Shown one piece after another: positions 1-11,300 of a stretch of DNA of 33,463 bases (position 1 is the stretch's first letter; every line of letters starts with the position of its first letter). Under the pieces are notes generated by a model that made no database searches, had not been told where the DNA came from, and saw nothing but the letters and a program-made list of their open reading frames with translations. The stretch comes from Acrasis kona (taxonomy: Eukaryota; Heterolobosea; Eutetramitea; Acrasida; Acrasidae): contig JAOPGA020001650.1 of NCBI GenBank assembly GCA_026419775.2, forward strand, positions 1-33,463, read 5' to 3'. The position numbers and the translations under genes are program-made.

Positions 1-692
1 CCTTCTTTTTCTTCTGTTGGTCTGCTTAATCTAAATGCCGTCTTTAATATTGGAGTGTACACGCTTCTTTCAATGTCCATGTGGATGTATCTAAGGTTCT
101 TGGCTGCATTCATGACTGGAATGTGAGTTCTCATTTTTGATATTGAATTGATTGAATAGAAACCTCAATTTAATGCCAACGGACACCATGAATATTGCAC
201 TTTTTAGTGAATTCAATCTAACTTTAGGAAGTCTCCCTCTATTAATAAATTGACTTCATATGGGATATTCAAAATTAAACAATCCAACAACTGGTTGTAA
301 TTGAGTACCCCTTCCAACGATCACCAGGGTCTATGGTATTATGACTGCAGAGACCATAATCTAGTTGTTATACGCATCTATAATATACAAGTTCTTTTAC
401 TTCGATATAATAGTTTCTTTTCAATCTACTTCCGCCATTACGATCCTGATTACTTCAAACTCCTCATTGGTACTGACATTATTTCTGGCTTTTTGTAGCT
501 GTTGCTCTAATGTAACAGGTGACTTCTTGATTCACTTGACCATATCCCTCAAATCCTGTTGTGCACCCAGGTTCTAGTGCTCGTCTGCACCTATTGGTGG
601 ATAATTACCGAACAGTAACAGGATATAAAGTAAGAATAGTTTTACCTGATATTATGAGTAATGATCAAGATCAATTAAATAATGCACTGTAA
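1..692 (+). CDS. 3' end of a multipass membrane protein (partial, six exon pieces)
   Basis: The gene enters from the left edge. Frame-consistent exons can be read at 1-122, 160-230, 306-363, 414-469, 499-511 and 578-692, ending in TAA, for about 144 residues. Introns are 37, 75, 50, 29 and 66 nt, all GT-AG; the first and third are the best supported. The product has three or four hydrophobic stretches (for example GVYTLLSMSMWMYLRFLAAF near the edge and FKLLIAVALIARLHLL near the end) and a short hydrophilic tail ending in QDQLNNAL. I do not recognise the family. The 13-bp exon and the 29-nt intron are the weakest points, and an alternative join around 499-570 would alter a few residues. It converges on the next gene, with 56 bp between the stops. 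Confidence 0.45.
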
Positions 693-748
693 GATTATAT
701 ATGTTAAATTAAACAAGCACTACGGTTGTACAAAAATCAGGGTGTCGT

Positions 749-1390
749 TTATTGAAGTTGGTCGTAGCTCAAATAATTCTTTCTTACTACGTTCATCCTA
801 TACATAATTCCAATGGCAAGTAAAGTATATGAAACAAGAGTTATAGATAAACTCAAAGGATAAAACCATTGAACGAATCCTACTTTAGCTGGTAGGTATG
901 AAATTGGACCTGCAAAAACAAAAGTCTGAGCCATAGCCAAGACAATTGTTGCGATTAAACTGCAGACACTAACTACTTTGAACATGGCAATTCTTCCAGG
1001 ATTCATAAATAGTGCCACAACAAATAATGGCGTTAATATAAGAGAACAAGAGCTGGTTGCTAATCCAAACATTGCAAACTTAGGTATGATGCGATTTACA
1101 TCTCTTTTCCACACTAGTCCATCCACGATACTTCTGTCTTGTGAAATGTAGTATCCGATGTTCATCCACTCATAAATTATTCTAGCTTGAAGCACCAAAA
1201 CTACAATATTAAATACTGCAATCATAAATGTTGATGCAGCGAAACTGATCTTTAGAGGTAACCCAAACTTCGGTGTTGGAAGAGGTACAATGTGTCCAAC
1301 TGTTATTTCTTGAACTGGTACAGTTGCTCCAGGCACATATAATGTTTTTGTTGGTTCAGTTGTTGGGACAAGTGTAGTTGCTGTTGACAT
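749..1390 (-). CDS. Four-helix integral membrane protein, function unknown
   Basis: Single-exon gene of 213 codons starting at an ATG at 1390. Residues 1-45 form a Thr/Pro/Val-rich soluble head. Four hydrophobic segments follow, at about residues 47-70, 105-130, 136-160 and 172-196, then a short polar tail ending SYDQLQ. The layout resembles tetraspan or claudin-like proteins, but I see none of the diagnostic motifs (no CCG or Cys-rich loop as in tetraspanins), so no family is assigned. The loop between helices 1 and 2 carries charged residues (WKRDVNR). A T-rich stretch lies just upstream of the ATG (1391-1400), and the gene is divergent from the RCC1-like gene. Codon use and an open frame over the whole length make it a convincing gene. 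Confidence 0.8.
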   Translation of the reverse strand: MSTATTLVPTTEPTKTLYVPGATVPVQEITVGHIVPLPTPKFGLPLKISFAASTFMIAVFNIVVLVLQARIIYEWMNIGYYISQDRSIVDGLVWKRDVNRIIPKFAMFGLATSSCSLILTPLFVVALFMNPGRIAMFKVVSVCSLIATIVLAMAQTFVFAGPISYLPAKVGFVQWFYPLSLSITLVSYTLLAIGIMYRMNVVRKNYLSYDQLQ

Positions 1391-1845
1391 GTTGTGTTTT
1401 TTTTTTGTTTGACAGAACTGAAGACAAACATATTTATAGATTAATTCTTAATATACAATAACCATAATAGTAAATCATTACTATTAATAAAACAGTATTG
1501 TTGTAAGCTGTAGATGAACTATTTTCATTGACACTGTACATCTCAAGCCAATCTCTGGAAGTGATGAAGGTATAGGTATGTACGAAGAAAGAATAAAAGA
1601 TGCTTTATGTTAATGCATCCGACGACGCACTGTAGATGAATGAAGAGACTTATTTATGAGAAGTTTGAGTGTTTAACCAATTTTACCTTTTGCTTCCTTT
1701 ATTGTTAGTCAGTGAATCGTGGGAAAGATTAATTCGTATTTAATTTCCTTTTCAAATGTAGGCTACACTGTAACTACTTGTTCAGGGTTGTGCACTTCAT
1801 ATTCTTCATTGTTGGTTGAGTTCACCTCCATGTTTTTTTGTAAAG
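1391..1845. promoter_or_regulatory. Divergent intergenic region
   Basis: This 455-bp stretch separates the divergently transcribed membrane-protein gene (-) and RCC1-like gene (+), so it must hold both promoters. It is AT-rich with many stops in all frames. A T-run (1391-1400) abuts the left gene's ATG. I see no RNA gene, repeat or clear TATA element that I would defend. Confidence 0.4.
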
Positions 1846-3156
1846 ATGAACCACTTTAGCGTACTATCTGCGGGAGTTGATCAGCATAAGAAGCCAGTAC
1901 CAGGAAGCGAATATATTGTCAACAACAGTCATGTTCCATGCAACTTCGAATCTTCAGAAGACTTTGACCGAATACACAAATATACACTTGTAGATACCAA
2001 AGGGCTGTACAGCCTGATACTCGCATATGATAAGTTCGGTCAACAACTATTATTTGTACACGGTGGAGACCCTGATGGATTGCCATTTAAAAGAAAAATC
2101 CCTCGATATACCCTTTTAGATCTTGATGTTTTGAACGGAGAGCAAATCACTCAAATTGCTGCTGGGCATCTATCAATACATGTTCTCACAAGTAGAGTGC
2201 ACTTTTTTCATCCATTTTGACTTTGATAGGACAAAACCACTTGTTCTTTATTGGACAAAACGTAATTTCGAGGTCAGATTGGTCAGGACAGTTCAGACAA
2301 CTAAACATTCATGAATGGATAGGGAACAACAAAACAATTAAAAAAATCGCTGCATCCTTCTATAGTTTATACGTGCTAACAGGTGAGAAAATAACTTTGA
2401 AACACTTAAGCTAATTTCAAGACAAGGGTGCTTTGCACATACAGGCATCAACCGAAACATCTGATCCTCCACCTCGTCCAATATACAACATTAAAGATGT
2501 CATCCCAAGTGGTTATCAATTCTTAGCTGTTACAGAGACAAATGACATATTAAAGTACTTCAACAATCTTCACAGAGACGTTAATTGTAATTTAAATTTT
2601 GACACGTCTCTTATCAAGATGTTCAAAACAAATAATTACCAAACATACATTTTAACAAGTAAGAAAAATTTTACCGGTAGTTAACTTTTTAAGCTGACAG
2701 TAGAATATTTGTGAGTGCTGACCTGATAGCAGTACTTTCAAATGAAGAAGTCAAGGTCAACCAAGCAAGACTTTCAAATCCAGATTATGAAGTATGGGTT
2801 GAGTTGCACCAACCGCAAGAACTCAAACAACAAACAATCGTTCAGATATCAAGCACACATTATGATTTATTTCTACTTACATCAAACAATCAAGTGTGGG
2901 TCCGTGGACATAATTTGACTGGCGCTTTAGGTAAGTGTTATTTGATTTGTGATTCGTAACGATCGTTTTAGGTTTAGGAAATAATACATGTCAACGGTAC
3001 TTCACACGACTTCATTTTGATTATACTTTGGGCATTCCTCATCAAGTCAGCACATATTATGGAGGGAGTGTGATAAGTTTAGAGCAAAGAGATACTATAT
3101 TGAGCAAAGCATTGCAGGAAACTGATTTTGTTGATGTTGAAATAAAAACATTATAA
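1846..3156 (+). CDS. RCC1-repeat (beta-propeller) protein
   Basis: Five exons (1846-2191, 2230-2382, 2422-2658, 2694-2930, 2972-3156) separated by 35-41 nt GT-AG introns give 385 residues; every junction keeps frame. I placed the start at the ATG at 1846 because the frame upstream has no other ATG. The repeats show the RCC1 pattern: segments near each exon end read like HVLT, YVLTD, YILTTDSR and LFLLTSNNQVWVRGHNLTGALGLGNN. The last one, with its G-ALG-GN motif, is the classic RCC1 signature. Four or five propeller blades are visible and the others are diverged. RCC1-like proteins act as exchange factors for small GTPases or as ubiquitin-pathway adaptors. No catalytic or localisation domain is attached here, so the partner is unknown. 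It ends only about 60-135 bp before the next gene on the same strand. Confidence 0.85.
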
Positions 3157-3290
3157 TGAAAACCACTTTAAATTCTTTTGTGATATTACGTAACATTTAA
3201 AAGATTACGCTTACAGGAATGCAAGATGAAGGTCTTTTTGGTGCATTTACAATATTTTCATATACTTTTACAAAACTATTGGTTGTTCAC

Positions 3291-5715
3291 ATGAGCAGAA
3301 GTACCAACAAGAACTCCAAACAAGCACACGATCCTAATTTCAAATCAAAAATATGCCATCATTACCAAACTAAAGGCGCGTGCTGGTATGGGGATCAATG
3401 TGGGTTCTTACATATAAAGGTAAAATTGGCATTAACGTTGTCGATCTAAAGTACAAAGAAAGACGACATCCAACAACATTTAAAAAACGAATATTTTGAT
3501 GATGATTACGACGATGAACAATACAATGCATATCCTCCTCAAACATCGCCTGCGCGAAATGTCACCAAATCTCCATCTTTAACAAAACTACCATTGGTCA
3601 ATAAAAACACTCAAGATCTTGATAATGTTCGGAATCAATATACCCAGACGTCACAAATATTCCTTAAGAGGAAGCCACTTGTTCACATGGCTCTTTTATA
3701 CTCTAATGAGACACCAAATAAAATATATGCCGAAACAGTCCAACAACAGCTTCTAGACGCAGGTTTAAATTGTTTTACTCAATTAACATTTCCGTCTCTA
3801 CAATTAGTCAGGCCAGAGACATTACATGAACTCATCACATCAACAACCGCAGATGGGTTTATAGTTCTTGGAGAGCGTAATAATAAAAACAATTCCTGTA
3901 ATTTGAAAAAACAAGGAAGGTTAACGGAAACACCTGTACCTACCTTAATCTTTACAAAAATTAAACTAATCATGAATAGATCAAAGAAGCAATTACTTTT
4001 ATTATTGGTGCATGGGGTAACCACAGCTACTTTAAAGAAGACGCGAAGAATCTTACCCAAGACCAACTCCATGAACTCATCCAAAGCTTTTCAAAATCAA
4101 GAAGCATCAAAGAACGCATCACATCTCTCACTCAAGGTCAGTCAATTCATTTTTTCATTCATCATCCAACGTGTTAGATGTCAAAGAGACCTCTAAATGG
4201 AAAAGTCAAAAATTTAACGAAAAACAAGCTTCACTGCTAACTAAGATACAGAATAATGCCATCAAGTTGCATAAGGAACTCTCCCAAGCAAAATCATCAT
4301 TGATGGAATTACCAATAGATAACGACCGGTCACATCAACATCAAGGTATACTTTTAAATGATCCATCACTCCAACTTGATGCCGACCAATCGTCATTCCT
4401 AAACGTCTCCATCAACATTGAGTTACACACTACAATAATGACTGAACTTGATAGGTTACTAAAAGAAATCAATTCCAACGTCAAGAAGCTAAAGAAAGCA
4501 TCTCCTTCGCTACCTCTATATGATGCTTACATTAATCCACAACCATCAACCATCAACCTACCATCAGCAGCATCAGCAGCATCAGCATCCACCAACGAAC
4601 CCATCATTGAAAATCAATCAAATATGAAATGGATCTGCAGTACTTGTCTTTCGGATAATTCATTACAAGAAGACACTTGTGACTTTTGCGGAACCAACAA
4701 ATATTCACCACCCATCCAACGAGACAATCACATTAACGAACCACCACCGCCCATCCAACCAAATCACATCACCACTCACATCCAGTCATTCAACAAGGAC
4801 ATTGACACCGAGGATTTAATGTGTCCCATCACTTATCAATACTTTAAAGATCCAGTCGTCGCCTCCGACGGTCACACCTACGAAAGAAAAGCAATTATGG
4901 AATGGTTCGAAAAACACGACACATCTCCGTTGACCAACGAAACATTAACCAATAAGAATTTAGTTCCGAATACGAAAATTAAAAAATTATTACAAACGGC
5001 TTTGGACAAGGACCAACATACGGTGCTTGAGGAATTCTACGAAGCGTTGACTAGAGATTCCGTGGAGGAGTGCGTCGAGTTGATTAATCATTTGGAAAAT
5101 TTAGAGGCCAGAGATTTACAGGGATTGACACTTTTTCACAGGGCTGTGAAATGTGGTGCTTTCGAATGTGTGAAATTCTTGATTGATGTTTGTAATGTGC
5201 AGGCATTGGTCGAAGATGAAAAGTGTTCGGAGTTGATTAGGAAATTAGACTTTTTGTGTAGGGAAAAGATGGTAACGAACGATCAGGAACAATTGATGAT
5301 TTTGGATTCTCAAATTATGGAAATACAGGGATGGTTGGGTAGGAATGGAGAAATGTTGGGTAGGAATGCTCTACACATTGCTGTCACACACGGTGGTTAT
5401 TCGGTCCTCACGCTTCTGATGAGTTACATTAACATCAATTCACAAGATGCGAGAGGACTCGCTCCGCTTCATTTGGCTGCCATATCACATAATAAACAAG
5501 CGGTGGAGTTGATGCTGATGAATAACGCGAGTCATCTCATCACTGACGTTCAAGGATTTAAACCGAAGCATTACGCCAATCAAGAGGTTCGTAATTTGAT
5601 AAGACATTACAAACATTTGAACCAGCAATTATATATTGAGGGATTGCAACACACCATAAACGAATTGAGGGCGCAAGTTGCACAATTGCAATTAATGATT
5701 AACAATAAAATATAA
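3291..5715 (+). CDS. CCCH zinc finger / RanBP2 finger / U-box / ankyrin protein, probable E3 ubiquitin ligase
   Basis: Four exons (3291-3419, 3459-3935, 3980-4136, 4178-5715) with 39-44 nt introns give 766 residues. Order of parts: a CCCH finger (C22-x8-C31-x5-C37-x3-H41); an acidic linker; an alpha/beta region (about 90-250) whose pattern (VHMALLYSN, QQQLLDAGLN, ADGFIVLG) resembles the anticodon-binding fold of class II tRNA synthetases, which is my inference; a RanBP2-type finger near 404-427 (WICSTC then CDFC); a U-box at about 465-532 (LMCPITYQYFKDPVVASDGH, with the conserved SPLT); ankyrin repeats at about 560-740; and a C-terminal coiled coil. U-box proteins recruit E2 enzymes and ubiquitinate clients, and CCCH and RanBP2 fingers commonly bind RNA or ubiquitin. 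An in-frame ATG at 3219 would add 24 mostly hydrophobic residues. I prefer 3291 because it begins the hydrophilic CCCH part. Confidence 0.85.
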
Positions 5716-5719
5716 TTTA

Positions 5720-6937
5720 TTACAATTTAGACTTGTATGAACAGTTCTCAATGATGGTGGCGATGGCTTGCCCATGTCCAATGCACATTGTTTGTAATCC
5801 GTACCTCTTGTTTGTTCTCTCTAGTTCGTGTACAAGTTTGGTCATTAGAATGGCACCGCTGGCTCCTAAGGGGTGACCGTGGGCGATGGCACCTCCGTTG
5901 GGATTGATCTTTTCGATTGGTACGTTTAATGTCTTCTTCCATGATAGCACTACTGAAGCGAAGGCCTCGTTGGTCTCAAACACATCAATGTCGTCGATGG
6001 TTAGTTTGGATTTTTCTAATGCCTTTCTTGTTGCTGGGATGATACCGTCCAACATCATGACTGGATCTACACCGACGACTACGCGTGTGACGATGCGTGC
6101 TCTCTTCTTGAGACCCAACTCATCAGCCTTCTTTCCGCTCATGACCAACACTGCACCGGCACCGTCGCTGATTTGTGAAGCGTTACCTGCTGTGACGCCA
6201 CCGTCCTTCTTGAAGACAGCTTTGAGTGAGCCAAGTTTTTGTTTGTCTACTGGGTATCTGATTCCCTCATCATGGGTCAACCAGACTTCTTCCTCTTGTT
6301 TATCCTTGTTTAGCTTCTTACTCTTGATTGGAATGATTTGTGATTTAAAGTATCCATTCTTGGTGGCTTCGTAGGCTCTCTTGTGGGAAAGGATGGCGAA
6401 CTCATCCATCTCCTCACGTGAGATCTTGTAGTGTTCAGCGATAAGCTCAGCACTCAAACCTTGATGGATTAACTTGTATGGGAAATCACCAAACTTTAGC
6501 TTTGGCTTGCCATCTTCTCCCTTTTGGAAGAGGTCTGGGTCGGAGTCGGCGCCCATCTTACAGGTGCTCATAACCTCAACACCACAACCGATGGCGACCT
6601 CTTGGTCTCCAGATAAGATTCCTTGGCATGCCATGTGTACTGCTTGTTGTCCTGAACCACACATTCTGTTGATTTGGACGGCTGGGACGCTTACTGGGTA
6701 TCCGGCCTTCAACAAGGACAAACGTGGGATGTTGGATCCTTGCTCTTTGACTGGTGTGACTACTCCACAAATAATGTCCTCAACTAGAGACTTATTTACA
6801 TCAACGCGGCTTGTGACTGCATCCAATACTTGGGAGAGCAAGTTAACGGGATGGACTGCGTGTAGAGTGCCGCTCTCTCTTCCAACACCTACTGGAGTAC
6901 GGACAGCTTCAATAATGTATACGTCGTCGCTTGACAT
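5720..6937 (-). CDS. Thiolase (3-ketoacyl-CoA/acetyl-CoA acyltransferase) with peroxisomal PTS1
   Basis: Single-exon gene of 405 residues. Thiolases cleave 3-ketoacyl-CoA with CoA in beta-oxidation, or condense two acyl-CoAs. Visible motifs: the nucleophile C93 in RMCGSGQQAVHMACQ; NEAFA at about 323-327; GGAIAHGHPLGASGA with H355; and the second catalytic Cys, C385, in MCIGHGQA. The protein ends in SKL, a textbook type 1 peroxisomal signal, so import into peroxisomes is the likely destination. There is no N-terminal extension of the PTS2 or mitochondrial kind before the first strand (VYIIEAVRTPVG). In the last loop, the usual Gly-Gly-Gly after the Cys is Gly-His-Gly. The stop codon lies 4 bp from that of the convergent U-box gene. 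Confidence 0.93.
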   Translation of the reverse strand: MSSDDVYIIEAVRTPVGVGRESGTLHAVHPVNLLSQVLDAVTSRVDVNKSLVEDIICGVVTPVKEQGSNIPRLSLLKAGYPVSVPAVQINRMCGSGQQAVHMACQGILSGDQEVAIGCGVEVMSTCKMGADSDPDLFQKGEDGKPKLKFGDFPYKLIHQGLSAELIAEHYKISREEMDEFAILSHKRAYEATKNGYFKSQIIPIKSKKLNKDKQEEEVWLTHDEGIRYPVDKQKLGSLKAVFKKDGGVTAGNASQISDGAGAVLVMSGKKADELGLKKRARIVTRVVVGVDPVMMLDGIIPATRKALEKSKLTIDDIDVFETNEAFASVVLSWKKTLNVPIEKINPNGGAIAHGHPLGASGAILMTKLVHELERTNKRYGLQTMCIGHGQAIATIIENCSYKSKL

Positions 6938-7431
6938 TGTTTTGTATTGTTTTGATTGTGTCGGATTGATTATTTTGATCTGCGTAGAGATGGTATTATT
7001 CCGGTATTTTCCTATGCCGCAGTTACAAAAATCCTTCTACAAAACCTCCGAAACTGTCTGCTGATTGATAATCAGAGAGCAGCTGGACCGTCAGATGATG
7101 GGAAGTAAGAGGATACCAATTACATTATAACGTCGAAAGTGTTTAAGCTTTGTTCCTTCAGAATATCCAACCCATTCTCCAAATAAATGTTACAAGTCTT
7201 CAACCTGTTTATAAACCAAAATAGACAAGAGCATCGGTATACTAAAAGATAATCGGAGCATTACGTTTTGAAATTTTATTACATCTGATGAAGTTCTTTA
7301 TTAAAATTAGTTGATAGTTCCATCTGCTCTTACTATTCAGTGAATGTTCATTTATAATATCCTTTGACAAATACTAGTAATAGTGGTATGCTCTTGGTTC
7401 GTCATTATCAGCTTCGGTTGAGTGATTCACA
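6938..7431. promoter_or_regulatory. Divergent intergenic region between thiolase and RNase H genes
   Basis: These 494 bp lie between two divergent starts and must hold both promoters. The DNA is AT-rich with stops in every frame. Directly upstream of the thiolase ATG are two copies of a TTGTATTGTTTTG-like string (6941-6957). I see no RNA gene or mobile element here. Confidence 0.4.
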
Positions 7432-8174
7432 ATGTATAGTTTTGGGTTCCAATCCCTTCTACTTAATACAGCCTCGAGAGAGATAGGTCGACATATAAAT
7501 CCTGCTAAGGGGCACTTTAGTAGTGTTTTAAAATTGTGGAAGGGACTCGATCAACTCAAGACAGAACAATTCACACGATGTAAACAAAAGATTTTTGTTT
7601 CCAAATCCTTCAATGCAACGGATCAAGAGACACTAGACCCAATAACAAATACCGAAAATGTAAAGTCAGATATCAATGGATCGGTGAATGAATCAACCAT
7701 TGTTTATACTGATGGAAGTTGTTTAGATAATGGGCAGCCAAATGCAAGAGCAGGTATAGGTGTATTTTTCGGTACTAATGATCCCCGAAATGTTTCAGAA
7801 ATACTTCCCGGTATTGCAACAAATAATAGGTAAGCCGGGATGCAAAGATTATTTTAATAATTTTAAGAGCAGAACTTTCCGCTGCGATTAGAGCATTAGA
7901 AATTATACCCCACGGAGACATTGAAATCCGCACAGATTCAAACTATTTAATTACTGGAATCACTATATACATTAAAAAATGGAAGACAAATAACTTCAAA
8001 ACATACTCCAATAAACCTGTAAAGAATGATGACCTTTTTAAAAAACTTGACTACCTTATAAGTAGCAGAACAGGTGCAGTGAAATGGACGCTTATTGAGG
8101 CACACTCGGGTGATTTTGGAAACACTCAAGCGGACATACTTGCGGTAGAAGGTAGTAAATTAAACCCTGTTTGA
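7432..8174 (+). CDS. Ribonuclease H1-type enzyme
   Basis: Two exons (7432-7829 and 7868-8174) with a 38-nt intron give 234 residues. RNase H cuts the RNA strand of RNA-DNA hybrids. The complete acidic active site is present: D94 (YTDGS), E135 (AELSAA), D156 (RTDSNY) and D222 (GNTQAD), with the accessory H212 in EAHSGDFGNTQAD. The intron falls exactly before the AELSAA motif. The first ~85 residues contain no recognisable hybrid-binding domain. They are rich in Ser, Lys, Arg and Thr with few acids before residue 40, and could be a mitochondrial presequence, but that is inference. Length and domain order suit a eukaryotic RNase H1 rather than the RNase H of a retroelement: there is no reverse transcriptase nearby. 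Confidence 0.9.
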
Positions 8175-8396
8175 AAGGGATTTTTCGATAAAATAAAATT
8201 AAAGTTATTCACCTACTTTGCTTCAAAGTCGTAGTTGACGTTTTTGTATGGCATTTTCTCTAAATTAAAAATTAGTGAGGATAATAACGTTTTGATTCTT
8301 CGACCATTTTTAGCTTCGAACAACCGTATAATCAACAATGACCAACAACACAAGTGCTGTGGGCAGCCTTCCAAGATAGTAAGCTCATAGTGCGTA

Positions 8397-11300
8397 ATGA
8401 TCATTATTAAGGCATCGTGCAGTATAAATTTCGAATCAAACGATCCTATATATGTTGGACCAAATTCCACAGTCTACCGGGCATTTTCTAGTGTTTTGGA
8501 GAAGGATGTCATAGTGAAGATGTCAAATTCAGTTTATTCAGACAAAACAAGGACGAAGTTCATAAAAGAGTTTAATGTTGGTCAGTTTTTGAACGGGAAT
8601 GAATCTTTAGACGAGGGGCACATTGTAGAATATATTAGTTTAGATAACAACAACAAATGTATATCTATAATTATGGAAGATTTTGCTGGGGTTTCGCTTG
8701 ATAAAGTTCTAGAGGAACATGTATGTCGCCATCAAACAAGTTTCTAAATGTTTTTCTTAGAGGGACGGAATAGATGTTACAACATTCTTGAAGCTAGCGG
8801 CCAAGATAACGGAGTGTGTTACTCTTCTACATCAACACCACATTATACATCAATCTCTTTGTCCACATCATATCTTATGGAACAAAGCCACGGATGACGT
8901 TAGGCTCATTGACCTGGGATTGAGCAGCGAGCTCACACAAGGCTTCCAAATATCACTCCATCAAAAGCACGTTGGTAAATTATTATCTTACATTTCCCCA
9001 GAGCAGACAGGCAGGATAAATTGTCCAGTAGATTACAGGAGTGATCTATATGCACTTGGAGTGACATTCTATCAACTTTTAACAGGAGTACTACCATTTT
9101 CACAAAGCAACCAAGACACCACTGTAGAACTAGACTCCATGGATATTATTTATGACATTATCGCCAAAGCCGTAGTTCCAACAAACGTCCGGAAAAAGAA
9201 CATTCCGAAGCCCATCAACGACATGATCATGAAATTATTATCTAAACCTTCCGAAGAGCGTTATCAAAGTACGTTCGGACTTCGACATGATCTGAGAATG
9301 ATGCTTTCGCAACCCAACAACATTGAAAACTTTAAGATTGCCACCCAAGACGTCAAATCAACCTTTCGCGTTTCGCAAAAACTTTACGGACGTTCCGACC
9401 AGGTCGATTCCATTCTTCGTACTTTCGAATTGATTTCTCATCAAAAAATTTCTTGTGGACTCGTACTAGTGAGCGGTTACTCTGGAGTAGGTAAGTATCA
9501 AAAATCAATCCCATCCATTAATCATTCGCAGGTAAAACATCATTAGTGAACGAAGTATATGGACCATTGGCTCGTTGCAGAGGATACTTTATATCCGGTA
9601 AATTCGACCAATTCAAACGCAACATTCCCTTCTGGCCATTCATTCAAGCATTTCGACAATTGATCTTACAAATTTTAACAGAGTCCGATACAAGCGTTCA
9701 ACACTGGAAGAGTGCTTTGGAATCAAAATTAGGAAATTATGGTCAAGTCATTGTGGATGTGATTCCAGAGATTGAACAAGTGATTGGACAACAACCGCCT
9801 TTACAACAGGTGGATCACCAAGAGAGCGCCAATCGCTTCAAAACAGTTTTTCAGTCCTTTGTAACTGTGTTCGCGCGTAAATCACATCCATTGGTAATTT
9901 TCCTGGATGATTTACAGTGGGCCGATCTATCCACATTAAATCTGATCGAAATATTATTGACCAGTTCAACATGTACAAACTTGCTCATATTAGGTGCCTA
10001 TCGCGACAATGAAGTTGATAGCGTTCACCCGCTAGTCAACTGTGTGCGGGAGATTGCTAAAAAGTGTCAAGTACAAGACATTAACCTCAAACCGCTCAGC
10101 ATTCAACAAATTCATAATCTAATTGCCGACACTTTTGATTTGAAAATCGATTCCAACGCAACAACACCAACTACCTCCACGACTACTGCAGCCACCAACG
10201 CTCCGTCAACAAGCGATTGGACAACAACTTCCACTCCAACATCAAGCGATTACGAATCAGAAGCATTCGATCCTTTACTGGACCATGAATACGATCAAGA
10301 CGATCAAGAATCGAACAGCGACGGCAGCACGGATGTGTTATCTCTCGCTAAACTCATTAACGACAAAACGTATGGAAATCCCTTCTTTGTGGTCATGTTC
10401 CTTACCAATCTACACCGAGAAGGAATGATCTCGTTCGATTTGACGAGAGGCAAATGGCAATGGTTCATGCACAAGATTAGATCGGCTGATATAAGCGATA
10501 ACGTAGTGGAGATGATGACCGCTAGGATACATAAATTCAGTAGCGACACTCAACAAGTGTTATCGTTAGCTGCATCCATCGGCAGTCGATTCGACTATCA
10601 TTTATTATCTCAAGTCTACGGAGACGACATCAAGTGTAGACAAGTATTATGGCCAGCCATCAAAGATGGACTCGTTCATCAATTAGGCGGCAGCATAAGC
10701 TTGGATGACATTTGGTTAAATCAACACGACATCATGATTCATCAAATTGGAGAATCGCACACCCTACAGTTCCTTCACGACAAGGTTCATCAAGCAGCTT
10801 ATGAGCTAGTAGAACCGCTCGAACGATATCAAGTTCATTTGAATATCGGCAGGACCATGTTAAGGCTATCGACCGAAAAGGAAATCGACGATCGATTATT
10901 CGACATCGTAACTCACTTCAAACACGCAAAGAACTTAATCAGGGACCCAAGTGAGTTTTACGAATTGGCTCAATTGGCTCTACAAGCAGGTAAAAGAGCC
11001 AAAATGAGCACTGCTTACTCCAGTGCAATTGATTTTTTATATTTTAGTTTGGACATGTTGAATGGATTGGGTCATCATGAAATGTGGAACGACGATCGTT
11101 ATTATCAAACCACGATGGACGTATATCGACACATTTGTCAAACGGAGTGTTTATTGGGTAATTATCAAACCAGTATGGATTTGTATCCCATGTTATTGGA
11201 GCGTTGTAGATGTGATATGGATAGAGTGTTGGTGTACGACATTCAAGCCAGTCAATACGAATTACAGCAAGATTATTACAACTGCGTATTGACCAATTAC

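Noticed and set aside
5886-7064. Long plus-strand open frames opposite the thiolase gene
   Set aside because: They are antisense shadows: the minus strand carries an unmistakable thiolase with catalytic motifs over the same bases.
7432-8174. RNase H as part of a retrotransposon
   Set aside because: There is no reverse transcriptase, integrase or long terminal repeat nearby, and the gene has a host-type intron.
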